Shown one piece after another: positions 7,372-14,416 of a stretch of 22,967 nt of DNA. The position numbers and the translations under genes are program-made. Source of the stretch: Oscillospiraceae bacterium (GTDB taxonomy: Bacteria > Bacillota_A > Clostridia > Oscillospirales > WRJC01); NCBI GenBank assembly GCA_009782405.1, contig WRJC01000052.1, positions 1 through 22,967 of the forward strand, given 5' to 3'. The notes beneath the pieces were generated by a model, which was given only the letters and a program-made list of their open reading frames with translations, ran no database searches and was not told the DNA's origin. Position 1 is the first letter of the stretch; the number at the start of each line of letters is the position of its first letter.

Positions 7372-8469
7372 ATGAACATATCCATTGACGAAAATTTGAA
7401 AAAATTGCGCAAGCAAAAAGGCAATACGCAGCAGCAGCTCGCCGAGCACCTCAATATGTCCGTGCAGTCAGTCAGCAAATGGGAATGCGGCGAAGGTTAT
7501 CCCGACATCACTTTGATCCCTGCCATCGCGCTCTATTACAACGTGACTTCCGACCAGCTTTTGGGCATGGAAGAACATTGCATAAAGGCTAAAATCAATG
7601 AATATAACAAAAAATGCGAGGAGCTGTTCACTCAGGATGAACACGATGAAAATGTTCTTGCATTATGGCGCGAAGCGCAAAAAGAATTCCCCAACAATCA
7701 CATTGTTTTATATTCCTTGATGGCCTCGCTTCACTGGAAATACAAGGAAGATGAAAGCTACAACGAAATGATTGAAATCGGAGAACGGTTGCTCCGGGAG
7801 AGCGCGGATAATTTTCTGCGTCTTCAAACTATACAGTTTTTATGCTTCGTTTGCGGAAACAAAAGGCGGGGCGATTTGGAAATTTCAAAAAAATACGCAG
7901 ACATGAACCCTCAGCACTGGTATTGCAGAGAAGAATTATACGTCAATTGTTTGCCCAAAGATGACGAAGAAAGCATTAGAAACTTTCAAAGCAGTATTCG
8001 TGATTATGTAGAGGCAATTTGCAGGTTTGCCGACGAAATGGCATTTTCGCCGAATTCCGATGCAAAAAAAAGCATAAAAATACTTGAATTTACTTTAAAT
8101 TTACGCAAATTGTTGTACAATGACGGAGATTTTGCATGCGAAGGCCTGATATTTTATAATCTATATAATCTCGCCTGCTTTAACTTGCAAATCGGCGATG
8201 CCGAAAAATCACTTTCATATATCGCCGAAATGCCGGGGCATTTTATTAAGTCTTGCACGCCCCATGAATTAAAACGCCACACTTCGTTTATGGTGAACAG
8301 ATTGGAATACGGCGATTGTAATATCTCGGAAGATCATAAACCCAATAAACCCAATAAAATCGCTGCTACAATTCAAAGAATTTTTGATAATGCGAAGATA
8401 TTCAATTCCATAAGAACCGATGAACGATATATAGCCGCAGTTGAAATAATGAAAAAAGTTGAACCTTGA
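7372..8469 (+). CDS. XRE-family transcriptional regulator with helical repeat C-terminal domain
   Basis: 365-aa protein. Residues about 5-60 form a Cro/CI-type helix-turn-helix: LKKLRKQKGNTQQQLAEHL, then MSVQSVSKWECGEGYPD and YYNVTSDQLLGM, a layout common in Clostridia. The remaining ~290 residues are alpha-helical with TPR-like spacing of aromatic and leucine residues and may bind a peptide or protein. Start at ATG 7372 follows AAGGGTGA with 5-nt spacing; a GTG at 7354 extends the frame but has no ribosome site. It has its own promoter. The gene ends about 50 nt before the DUF559 cassette. Ligand and targets are unknown. Confidence 0.85.
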   Translation: MNISIDENLKKLRKQKGNTQQQLAEHLNMSVQSVSKWECGEGYPDITLIPAIALYYNVTSDQLLGMEEHCIKAKINEYNKKCEELFTQDEHDENVLALWREAQKEFPNNHIVLYSLMASLHWKYKEDESYNEMIEIGERLLRESADNFLRLQTIQFLCFVCGNKRRGDLEISKKYADMNPQHWYCREELYVNCLPKDDEESIRNFQSSIRDYVEAICRFADEMAFSPNSDAKKSIKILEFTLNLRKLLYNDGDFACEGLIFYNLYNLACFNLQIGDAEKSLSYIAEMPGHFIKSCTPHELKRHTSFMVNRLEYGDCNISEDHKPNKPNKIAATIQRIFDNAKIFNSIRTDERYIAAVEIMKKVEP

Positions 8470-8520
8470 AACAAAAAGCACAAATTCTGTAGCCCTATTC
8501 ACGCACGAAAGGTTTCCAAT

Positions 8521-8575
8521 CCCCTAGCCCCCTTCCTCGGAAGGGGGTGTCACGAAGTGACGGGGGTTGGGGGGG
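8521..8575 (+). repeat. Left inverted repeat of the DUF559 cassette
   Basis: Contains hairpin A (8528-8536 pairs with 8539-8547) and hairpin B with stem GTCAC/GTGAC (8549-8553 and 8557-8561), then CGGGGGTTGGGG. Compared with the right copy, hairpin A is identical while hairpin B has different bases that remain paired. Confidence 0.85.
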
Positions 8576-8939
8576 TGGTCGCCCCTGTGCCTTTCACCGC
8601 TTCGTCTATGGCCGCGCATACGCCTCCGAAATTTTTGTCGATATCGCTATTCGTGAAACGCATGACATTTATCCCCAGCCCCTCAAGATACTCAGTCCTG
8701 ATTCTGTCATGCTCTATCCCCTGCGCCTCATAATGATGCGCCCCGTCTATCTCAACGCCCAGTTTCGCGCTCCCGCAGTAAAAGTCCAGTATGTAGTTCC
8801 CAACGATCCGTTGCCGCGTGAATCTGGGTCGGTACTCGCGCAAATAATCGTACCACAAATGGTTCTCCTGTTCTGTCGCTTTTGTCCTGAGTTCCCGCGC
8901 CGTCGGCGTGAGCCTTGGATTGTATGGCCGTTTTCCCAT
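8550..8939 (-). CDS. DUF559-domain endonuclease (Vsr/PD-(D/E)XK-like)
   Basis: 129-aa protein. The DUF559 core is clear: TEQENHLWYDYLR, then RQRIVGNYILDFYC (D52) and KLGVEIDGAHH (E63, D65, H68, H69), and a final strand with INVMRFTNSDI. Vsr-related members are putative DNA nickases or endonucleases. The start at 8939 follows AAGGATATAG at good spacing. The C-terminal TTPPTPVTS and the stop at 8550-8552 are encoded by the left inverted repeat, so the gene and repeat have evolved as one unit. It is read opposite to the upstream regulator. Confidence 0.9.
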   Translation of the reverse strand: MGKRPYNPRLTPTARELRTKATEQENHLWYDYLREYRPRFTRQRIVGNYILDFYCGSAKLGVEIDGAHHYEAQGIEHDRIRTEYLEGLGINVMRFTNSDIDKNFGGVCAAIDEAVKGTGATTPPTPVTS

Positions 8940-8965
8940 CTATATCCTTCCTTGCCCAACTCTTG

Positions 8966-9022
8966 CCCCAACCCCCGCCGTCTGCGGACGGCACCCCCTT
9001 CCGAGGAAGGGGGCCTGGGGGT
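8966..9022 (-). repeat. Right inverted repeat of the DUF559 cassette
   Basis: Reverse complement of the left copy over about 55 bases. Hairpin A (8994-9002 with 9005-9013) is identical; hairpin B has stem GCCGTC/GACGGC (8977-8982 with 8987-8992), different in sequence but again perfectly paired. Confidence 0.85.
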
Positions 9023-9040
9023 TGAGCTTTTATTGGCCGA

Positions 9041-9472
9041 TTATTCTTTAATAATTTTAACTGTTTGAGTATCTACATCAATTTCAATAATTGTAATTCC
9101 GTCAAGTACAAATTCATATCTGCGTTTATAATAATCCGCTAATGTTTTGCTTCTTCTGGGATGAACGGATTTTTTCATAGCAATAACTTTTTTCCATGAA
9201 TCAGGCAACAACTTAAAGTATAGAACAGCTTCATTTAATGTTGCCATTTTAGCTGACGGATTATTTTGCCCTTCCGTCCAAGTATAACACTTGCATTCTA
9301 CCACAACACTATTATCTTTTGAAACAAGGTCAAATTTATGTGCTTTAAGAGGATTTCCAATATTAATCGCAATTTCTGAAATAAAATCTTTGTCAAAATG
9401 TTTGCTTAATAATTCTGCCGTTAAAGATTGAAATTTTTTCCCTACACTCGGATTTTCCTTATTGCTATTCAT
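9041..9472 (-). CDS. Orphan PD-(D/E)XK restriction-endonuclease-like protein
   Basis: 143-aa protein with a PD-(D/E)XK nuclease core: HKFDLVS (D48), then NSVVVECKCY (E59, K61), the classic D...ExK arrangement. The upstream helix KKFQSLTAELLSKHF may carry the additional acidic residue (E20). The start at 9472 is the first ATG, with AAGGGA about 13 nt upstream, which is rather long. The gene is AT-rich relative to its neighbours. No methyltransferase is beside it; only a decayed frame in the same direction lies upstream. It may be a restriction relic, a homing-type nuclease or a repair nuclease. Confidence 0.75.
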   Translation of the reverse strand: MNSNKENPSVGKKFQSLTAELLSKHFDKDFISEIAINIGNPLKAHKFDLVSKDNSVVVECKCYTWTEGQNNPSAKMATLNEAVLYFKLLPDSWKKVIAMKKSVHPRRSKTLADYYKRRYEFVLDGITIIEIDVDTQTVKIIKE

Positions 9473-9506
9473 GTATTATTTTCATTCCCTTTTTATGATT
9501 CGTGTA

Positions 9507-9638
9507 TCAACCTTGTTTAATAGCAAGAACAATGGCACCCTCTGCTTCTGGTGGATTTTGTGGGTTAAATTTGTTTAATTCACAAAAATGCTCCGCTGAA
9601 ATAAATTCTTTTATTTTAAATTGTACATGATATTCCGG
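9507..9638 (-). pseudogene. Decayed coding remnant upstream of the orphan nuclease gene
   Basis: An open frame of 43 sense codons without any ATG, GTG or TTG, ending 34 nt before the nuclease start. It reads like a protein tail (KIKEFISAEHFCELNKF, then EAEGAIVLAIKQG). Another minus frame immediately upstream (from an ATG near 9692, MYFSGEKNNN) overlaps it and may be part of the same broken gene. The family is not recognised. Confidence 0.35.
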
Positions 9639-9688
9639 TCAAATAAAATTGTTTTTTGTAAATTATTGTTTTTTTCTCCGCTGAAATA
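9591..9688 (+). repeat. 13-bp direct repeat pair
   Basis: CTCCGCTGAAATA occurs at 9591-9603 and again at 9676-9688, 85 bp apart, flanking the start of the decayed frame. It may mark a local duplication or a deletion or insertion junction. Confidence 0.5.
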
Positions 9689-9748
9689 CATATTTTGCAG
9701 TTTTGCCAATGAAAATAAAAAAAGATGCACCCTGATCCGCCCACAGGC

Positions 9749-9777
9749 TTGACAGCGGCGAACAGCTTTGGTATAAT
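9749..9777 (+). promoter_or_regulatory. Consensus promoter of the HD-domain gene
   Basis: Perfect TTGACA (9749-9754) and perfect TATAAT (9772-9777) with 17-nt spacing, about 35 nt before the start codon. This should be a strong vegetative promoter. Confidence 0.85.
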
Positions 9778-9810
9778 GAAAACAAAAAAAGATATGCGAG
9801 GTGTAATAAA

Positions 9811-10371
9811 ATGGGATATATTCCAAACTTGCAACAGGCTTCGGAACTGCTCGCCAAATACAACAAAGAAGCGTTCCATATCAAGCACGGCGAAACGGTG
9901 TCGGCGGTATTGGGCTATTTCGCCGCAAAGCACGACCCGGGCAGAACGGAATTCTGGCAGGTCGCGGGGATGCTGCACGACATAGATTTCGAGCTATACC
10001 CCGACGAGCACTGCGTCAGGGGAATCGAGACCATGCGATCCGAGGGCATCGACGAAAGCCTGATCCGCAGCGCCATGAGCCACGGCTACGGCCTGACAGG
10101 CGTTCCATATGAGCCCGAATCGTACATGGAAAAAGTTTTGTTCGCCGCAGACGAACTGACGGGGCTGATCGGGGCGGTTGCGCTGATGCGCCCCAGCAGG
10201 AGCGTATCGGACTTGGAGGTGTCCAGCGTGAGCAAAAAGTTCAAGGACAAAAAGTTCGCCGCAGGGTGCTCGCGGGAGACGATCCGCGAGGGCGCGGAGA
10301 AGCTCGGCATGCCGCTCGAGGAACTGATAGGCGAGACCATACTCGCCATGCGCACCATTCCGGGCGCCTGA
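9811..10371 (+). CDS. HD-domain metal-dependent phosphohydrolase
   Basis: 186-aa cytoplasmic protein. HD ligands appear in order: H26 (FHIKHGETV), H56-D57 (AGMLHDIDFE), H91 (AMSHGYG) and D114 (FAADELTG). Such small HD proteins hydrolyse phosphoester bonds in nucleotides; the substrate cannot be told here. AGGTG precedes the ATG at good spacing. A GH10 gene follows after 48 nt without a strong terminator, so cotranscription is likely, although the two functions have no obvious link. Confidence 0.85.
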   Translation: MGYIPNLQQASELLAKYNKEAFHIKHGETVSAVLGYFAAKHDPGRTEFWQVAGMLHDIDFELYPDEHCVRGIETMRSEGIDESLIRSAMSHGYGLTGVPYEPESYMEKVLFAADELTGLIGAVALMRPSRSVSDLEVSSVSKKFKDKKFAAGCSRETIREGAEKLGMPLEELIGETILAMRTIPGA

Positions 10372-10419
10372 GTTTTTTGGAGGCGATTTTAATTTATTGT
10401 TAAGTGGGAGGTTGCAAAA

Positions 10420-11652
10420 ATGGAAATATTGAAAAATTCCGCGGAAAAGATCGATTTGTTCCGCAAAAAAGATATCGCCGTGAAAGCGGTCAAAGACGGA
10501 AAACCGGTCTGCGGCGCCAAGGTTTCCGTCAAAATGAAAAATCATCAGTTCCTTTTCGGGGCGAACTGTTTCATGGCGGGACAGTACAAAAACGATTTTG
10601 AAAACCAGACGTATACAAAACTTTTCAGCGAGCTATTAAATTACGGCACGCTCCCGTTTTATTGGGGGAGCTATGAGCCGAAACGTGGGGAAACGGAGCA
10701 CAAAAAACTTCTGGAAATGGCTAAGTGGTGCAAAGAAAACAACATCAAGCCAAAAGGCCACCCGCTCGTATGGCACACCGTTTGCCCCAAATGGCTTGCG
10801 GACGAAGACGACGTGGGAAAGCTTCTTCAAAACAGGATAAAAGATATCATGCTGCTATTCGAAAACGAAGTGGGCTGGTGGGATGTTTTAAACGAAATAA
10901 CCGTGGTCGGCCAGTTTGACAACCCCATCGCAAAATGGGCGATGAAATCGGACAAAAAGGATATCGTGAAATTTTGCGTCGACGCGGTATTGGATGTGAA
11001 CCCGAGGGCAAATCTCGTGTTGAACGACTTCAACGTAAGCCCCCCCGATTTTGAAATGCTTCTCGAGGCGATACAAAAAGAAGGCGTGGGCATCAAGGCG
11101 ATCGGCATACAGAGCCACATGCACTCAAAAACCTGGACGCTCGAGGAAACCGCAAATATTTTGGACAGGTACAAAAAATACAGGCTGCCCCTCCATTTCA
11201 CGGAGTTGTCGGTTTTGAGCGGCAAAAGCCTCAAAGAAGTCAATTTCCATGTGAGCGACGACAACGAATGGATCACGGCGGACGAGGATTATATCGCCCA
11301 GGCCGAATATGTAAAAGATTTTTACACACTGCTTTTCAGTTCGCCCGAAGTGGAGGCGATCACATGGTGGGACTTCCCGGACGGCAATTGGCTGCGGGCG
11401 CCCTCGGGCCTTGTGACGCAGGACTTAAAGGCGAAGCCCGCCTATGACGCGCTGAAAAAACTCATCCGGGAGAAATGGTGGACAAACGCAAACGGCGCCA
11501 CCGATGAAACCGGCACATACAAATGCAGGGCGTTTTGCGGCACATATGAGATATCGGTCCGGATTCCGGAAGCTAAGGAAATATCCGTTGTTTTGGATGT
11601 AAATAAAAACGGGGGCGTTTTCGATTGCCAGGAGATTGTCGTGGGGATTTAG
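10420..11652 (+). CDS. GH10 endo-1,4-beta-xylanase-like glycoside hydrolase, no signal peptide
   Basis: 410-aa protein. GH10 hallmarks are GHPLVWHT (113-120), WWDVLNEITV with acid/base E159, NDFNV (202-206), IQSHMH (230-235), and LHFTELSVL with nucleophile E262. TIM-barrel completion includes ITWWDFPDGNW and the conserved tail AKPAYDALKKLI. The first ~45 residues (strand-rich, VKAVKDGKPVCGAKVSV) look like an N-terminal beta extension, and a ~45-residue tail follows the barrel. No signal peptide or cellulose-binding module is seen, so it is probably cytoplasmic and would act on imported xylo-oligosaccharides. The start follows GGGAGG. Its stop overlaps the aldo/keto reductase stop by four bases. 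Confidence 0.92.
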   Translation: MEILKNSAEKIDLFRKKDIAVKAVKDGKPVCGAKVSVKMKNHQFLFGANCFMAGQYKNDFENQTYTKLFSELLNYGTLPFYWGSYEPKRGETEHKKLLEMAKWCKENNIKPKGHPLVWHTVCPKWLADEDDVGKLLQNRIKDIMLLFENEVGWWDVLNEITVVGQFDNPIAKWAMKSDKKDIVKFCVDAVLDVNPRANLVLNDFNVSPPDFEMLLEAIQKEGVGIKAIGIQSHMHSKTWTLEETANILDRYKKYRLPLHFTELSVLSGKSLKEVNFHVSDDNEWITADEDYIAQAEYVKDFYTLLFSSPEVEAITWWDFPDGNWLRAPSGLVTQDLKAKPAYDALKKLIREKWWTNANGATDETGTYKCRAFCGTYEISVRIPEAKEISVVLDVNKNGGVFDCQEIVVGI

Positions 11653-12506
11653 CCGAAAATATGATGGTTTCGGACATTTTCGAGTTCGCCGTCCAAAATT
11701 TTCATTTCGGCATCGCTTGGCGGGGTGTCCGCGCACTCGTCGATATGCTCGACGACATACGAAAACTGTTCGAAATCGCCGGGAGGCGCTATCGCGTGCG
11801 CCCCTTTTGAAAAAGTGTACTTTATCGCCGCTTTCGCCAAGGCGTCGTCATCGTAAATAGTTTTGACCCACGATTTCGGGAACCTTTTGTTTTCTTCTCC
11901 GCCGGTCCACAGGCGATGGGCGAGCGCCTTGATGGCCAATACGCCCTTGTTTTGATATTTGCATATGTTTATCAGTTTGTCGCCGACTTTTTTGTCCATA
12001 TTCAGCGCCCAGTTGATCGGAAACATCACCGTAGCGAAATCATAGTACGCCAAAGCCTGGATGGCGGCGTATTCGTCGTGCGCGGTTATCCCGATGTTTT
12101 TGATATAGCCGTCTCTTTTTGCGCGCACCAAAACTTCCATCGCGCCGTTTTTCGAGAAAGCTTTGTCGATATCGTCCTGGCCCGACAGCCCGTGGAGCTG
12201 GTATACGTCGAAATAATCGGTTTTCAGCACTTTCAGGGAATTATATAATTCGTCTTTTATGCCAAAATCCCTGACTGTGCTTTTGCAGGCCAGATATACG
12301 CTTTTTCGGTATGGGGCGAGGGCGGGGGAGAGCATTTCCTCCGCGTTCCCGTAGCTTGGGGCCACGTCGAAATAATTCACGCCCTTATCGACCGCATACG
12401 ACACGTACCGGGCGCAATCTTCCGGGCTCTCCCCCCCGACGACGATGCCTCCGAAAACCACCGCGCCGATTTCCATGCCGGTTTTTCCCAATATGTTTTT
12501 TTTCAC
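11649..12506 (-). CDS. Aldo/keto reductase family protein
   Basis: 285-aa NAD(P)H-dependent oxidoreductase of the AKR superfamily. The catalytic tetrad is visible: D47 and Y52 in YFDVAPSYG, K75 in LACKST and H105 in YQLHGL. N-terminal LGKTGMEIGAVVFGG is typical of the family. A GTG start at 12506 follows AGGAGGG at 8 nt. The gene is convergent with the xylanase gene, and the 3' ends overlap (TTAG shared), so the two may share termination. The IS element begins about 30 nt upstream of its start and may have displaced its promoter. Substrate is unknown; a role in sugar metabolism is suggested only by the neighbour. Confidence 0.92.
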   Translation of the reverse strand: MKKNILGKTGMEIGAVVFGGIVVGGESPEDCARYVSYAVDKGVNYFDVAPSYGNAEEMLSPALAPYRKSVYLACKSTVRDFGIKDELYNSLKVLKTDYFDVYQLHGLSGQDDIDKAFSKNGAMEVLVRAKRDGYIKNIGITAHDEYAAIQALAYYDFATVMFPINWALNMDKKVGDKLINICKYQNKGVLAIKALAHRLWTGGEENKRFPKSWVKTIYDDDALAKAAIKYTFSKGAHAIAPPGDFEQFSYVVEHIDECADTPPSDAEMKILDGELENVRNHHIFG

Positions 12507-12540
12507 TTGTTTTTCCCTCCTCGATAAAATTTAACTGAAC

Positions 12541-12586
12541 GTTGCAAGAAGTCTCCCGCTTCTAAAGCGGAGAGATGAATTGCAAC
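12541..12586 (+). repeat. Left-end palindrome of the IS element
   Basis: An outer stem GTTGCAA/TTGCAAC (12541-12547 with 12580-12586) encloses an inner stem (12552-12561 with 12565-12573, one bulged C, loop CTA). The outer stem is unusual for a left end; the segment also resembles a tnpB right-end relic. Confidence 0.6.
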
Positions 12587-12638
12587 AAACCTTTCCTATT
12601 GATTTGTCTAAAATTGTCGGAAAATCCTGAAAAAAGTC

Positions 12639-12667
12639 TTGACAAAACTTGTTTTCTATGATATAAT
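12639..12667 (+). promoter_or_regulatory. Promoter of tnpA
   Basis: Perfect TTGACA (12639-12644) and TATAAT (12662-12667) with 17-nt spacing; the -10 is repeated immediately downstream as TATAATATAAT. Confidence 0.75.
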
Positions 12668-12700
12668 ATAATCAGCCTTAAACAAGAAAGAGTTGATTAT

Positions 12701-13108
12701 ATGTTAGAGTTAGATACAAATGCACATTCGGTGTTTCTGTTGCATTATCATCTTATGTTGGTCACGAAATACCGCCGAAAAGTCATAGACGATATAATAT
12801 CCAAAAGGGCAAAAGAAATATTCGAGTATATCGCGCCGACGTACAAAATAACGTTGCAGGAATGGAATCATGACCAAGACCATATACACATACTGTTCAA
12901 AGCGCACCCGAAGACTGAGATAAGCAAGTTCATCAACGCATACAAGAGCGCAAGCAGCCGACTGATCAAAAAGGAATATCCGGAGATACGCGAAAAACTG
13001 TGGCGGGAATACTTTTGGGCTTCGAGTTTTTGCTTGATTACGGCAGGCGGCGCACCGCTCGACATACTGAAGCAGTATATAGAAAGCCAAGGTGGCGGAG
13101 ATGAATAA
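12701..13108 (+). CDS. tnpA: IS200/IS605 TnpA, Y1 HUH transposase
   Basis: 135-aa single-strand DNA transposase. It shows HYHLMLVTKYRR at the N terminus, the HUH motif HIH (61-63) in QDHIHILFK, and the nucleophile Y126 in LKQYIESQG near the C terminus, so the active site looks intact. Such enzymes cut and rejoin the single-stranded IS ends at hairpins, usually on the lagging strand. The start follows a weak AAAGAG. It overlaps tnpB by 8 nt, pointing to coupled translation. Confidence 0.95.
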   Translation: MLELDTNAHSVFLLHYHLMLVTKYRRKVIDDIISKRAKEIFEYIAPTYKITLQEWNHDQDHIHILFKAHPKTEISKFINAYKSASSRLIKKEYPEIREKLWREYFWASSFCLITAGGAPLDILKQYIESQGGGDE

Positions 13109-14204
13109 AGCGTACAAATTCCGGATATACCCGAACGCAGAGCAGCGCGTGATGTTTACCAAGACATTCGGGTGCGTGAGGTTCATCTACAACAAGATGC
13201 TGGGGGACAAGATAGCGCACTACAACGAAACAAAAGAGAAACTGAACACTACGCCGGCGCAATACAAATCGGAATATGAGTTTCTGAAAGAGGTGGACAG
13301 CCTCGCGTTGGCGAACGCGCAGATGAACTTACAGAGGGCGTACGCCAATTTTTTCAAACAGCCTGCCGTAGGTTTTCCGAAATACAAGAGCAAGCATAAG
13401 AACCGCAAGAGATACACAACAAACAATGTGAATGGCAATATCGAATTGTCGGACGGTTGCTTGAGACTTCCGAAAGTGGGGGCCGTGAAGATAAAGCAGC
13501 ACAGGCAAATACCGGAAAACTATGCGTTGAAGTCTGCAACGATCAGCCAGACGCCGTCGGGGAAATACTACGTCTCAATACTGTATGAGTATGAGCAAAT
13601 CATTGAGCCAGCCGAAGTCAACAGCGCAGTCGGGCTTGATTTTTCCATGGCTGAACTATACGTGTCAAGCGAGGGGAACGAACCGAATTACCCGAGATAC
13701 TACCGCCGGAAGCTGGACAAGCTGAGACGAATGTCGCGGGCGTTGTCCAAGATGCTCAAGCACGGCAGCAACTGGCGCAGGCAGAAGCACAGAATAGCGA
13801 TACTGCACGAGAAGATAGCGAGCCAGCGGAGAGATTTCCTGCACAAAGAGAGTAGGAAGATAGCCAATTCCTACGATCTGGTCGGCGTGGAGGATCTGGA
13901 CATGAGAGCTATGTCGCAGTCGCTCAACTTCGGCAAGTCCGTCGCGGACAACGCTTGGGGCATGTTTCGGACGCTGCTCAGATACAAGCTCGAAGACGCC
14001 GGGAAGCACATGATAACGATAGGCAAATGGTTTCCCTCGAGCAAAAAGTGCAGCACGCCGGGTTGCGGCTACATCAACGACGATTTGGATCTGTCCGTCC
14101 GTGAGTGGATTTGCCCCGATTGCGGCGTTCTCCACGACAGAGATGTAAACGCCGCCGTGAACATCAGAAACGAGGCTGTCAGAATGATGACGGTGATGGC
14201 TTAG
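13101..14204 (+). CDS. tnpB: TnpB, RNA-guided RuvC nuclease of an IS605-type element
   Basis: 367-aa protein of normal length for TnpB. N-terminal AYKFRIYPNAEQ is family-typical. RuvC-like catalytic residues are all visible: D180 in AVGLDFSM, E264 in VGVEDLDM and D348 in LHDRDVNAAVNI. The zinc ribbon has C317, C322, C338 and C341. TnpB of this family is known to be an omega-RNA-guided DNA nuclease that cuts next to a target-adjacent motif and favours retention of its element. ATG 13101 is preferred over GTG 13092 because of the AAGGTGGCGGAG immediately upstream. The right-end RNA follows directly. Confidence 0.95.
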   Translation: MNKAYKFRIYPNAEQRVMFTKTFGCVRFIYNKMLGDKIAHYNETKEKLNTTPAQYKSEYEFLKEVDSLALANAQMNLQRAYANFFKQPAVGFPKYKSKHKNRKRYTTNNVNGNIELSDGCLRLPKVGAVKIKQHRQIPENYALKSATISQTPSGKYYVSILYEYEQIIEPAEVNSAVGLDFSMAELYVSSEGNEPNYPRYYRRKLDKLRRMSRALSKMLKHGSNWRRQKHRIAILHEKIASQRRDFLHKESRKIANSYDLVGVEDLDMRAMSQSLNFGKSVADNAWGMFRTLLRYKLEDAGKHMITIGKWFPSSKKCSTPGCGYINDDLDLSVREWICPDCGVLHDRDVNAAVNIRNEAVRMMTVMA

Positions 14205-14336
14205 CACAATCACATACATGATCAGAACCGCAGGGCTCTGCGGGGTTAGCTCGTTGATACTGAATCCAGTAGGGTTCTTGGGCGAGAAGCCCCCGCTTCA
14301 ATCGCCGTCAGGCGTTAAGTGGTGGGAGCAGGTCAC
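14205..14336 (+). ncRNA. Probable omega-RNA (reRNA) scaffold and right end of the IS
   Basis: Downstream of tnpB the sequence folds into a GC-rich set of stems. The terminal one pairs GCCCCCGCTT (about 14289-14298) with AAGTGGTGGGAGC (14317-14329) around an inner CGCC/GGCG stem. It ends in AGGTCAC, like other IS605 right ends. The RNA probably begins inside the 3' part of tnpB. By known TnpB biology, the bases just after 14336 (AGCAGTTCCATATTATCATA) would be the guide. Confidence 0.6.
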
Positions 14337-14402
14337 AGCAGTTCCATATTATCATAAAGGGCGCGAAAAGTCAAGAGAAGCCGCGCAAAAAAACAAAAGC
14401 AA

Positions 14403-14416
14403 AAGCTGATGTCAGC
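14403..14416 (-). terminator. Weak terminator-like hairpin at the serpin stop
   Basis: On the minus strand GCTGACATCAGC overlaps the TGA stop (14412-14414) and is followed by TTTTGCTTTTGTTTTTTT. The stem is only 4-5 bp. Confidence 0.4.

Larger units (their letters stand above)
8521..9022. mobile_element. DUF559 cassette bounded by long inverted repeats
   Basis: About 500 bp with near-identical inverted ends at 8521-8575 and 8966-9022 enclosing a single endonuclease gene. Each end contains a 9-bp hairpin with stem CCCCCTTCC/GGAAGGGGG and a second shorter hairpin. The gene's stop codon lies inside the left repeat. No transposase and no obvious target duplication were found, so mobility is inferred from the repeat layout and insertion between unrelated genes. 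Confidence 0.55.
9473..9810. other. Intergenic stretch with gene remnant and promoter
   Basis: The 338 bases between the divergent nuclease and HD-domain genes contain the decayed frame, the 13-bp direct repeat and the promoter at 9749-9777. The rest is AT-rich with no recognised element. Confidence 0.5.
12538..14336 (+). mobile_element. IS200/IS605-family insertion sequence with tnpA and tnpB
   Basis: About 1.8 kb, the usual size for two-gene members. It holds an HUH tnpA, an overlapping tnpB, a left-end hairpin (12541-12586) and a right-end hairpin (14287-14329). The ends share AGAAG followed by a C-rich stem and CGCTTC, as expected for subterminal palindromes of this family. Exact edges are inferred: left about 12535-12541 and right after GGTCAC (14331-14336). 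Both genes look intact, so the element could be active or only recently inactive. Confidence 0.8.

Noticed and set aside
8339..8357. Short tandem repeat of CCCAATAAA
   Set aside because: Only about two copies inside the regulator gene, encoding KPNKPN; no sign of function.
8547..9068. Plus-strand frame across the DUF559 cassette
   Set aside because: It is the complement of the nuclease gene and inverted repeats; the minus-strand product has clear DUF559 motifs.
12599..12604. TTGAT as the left insertion site of the IS element
   Set aside because: It would leave the left hairpin outside the element; kept only as an alternative, because the hairpin resembles the right end.
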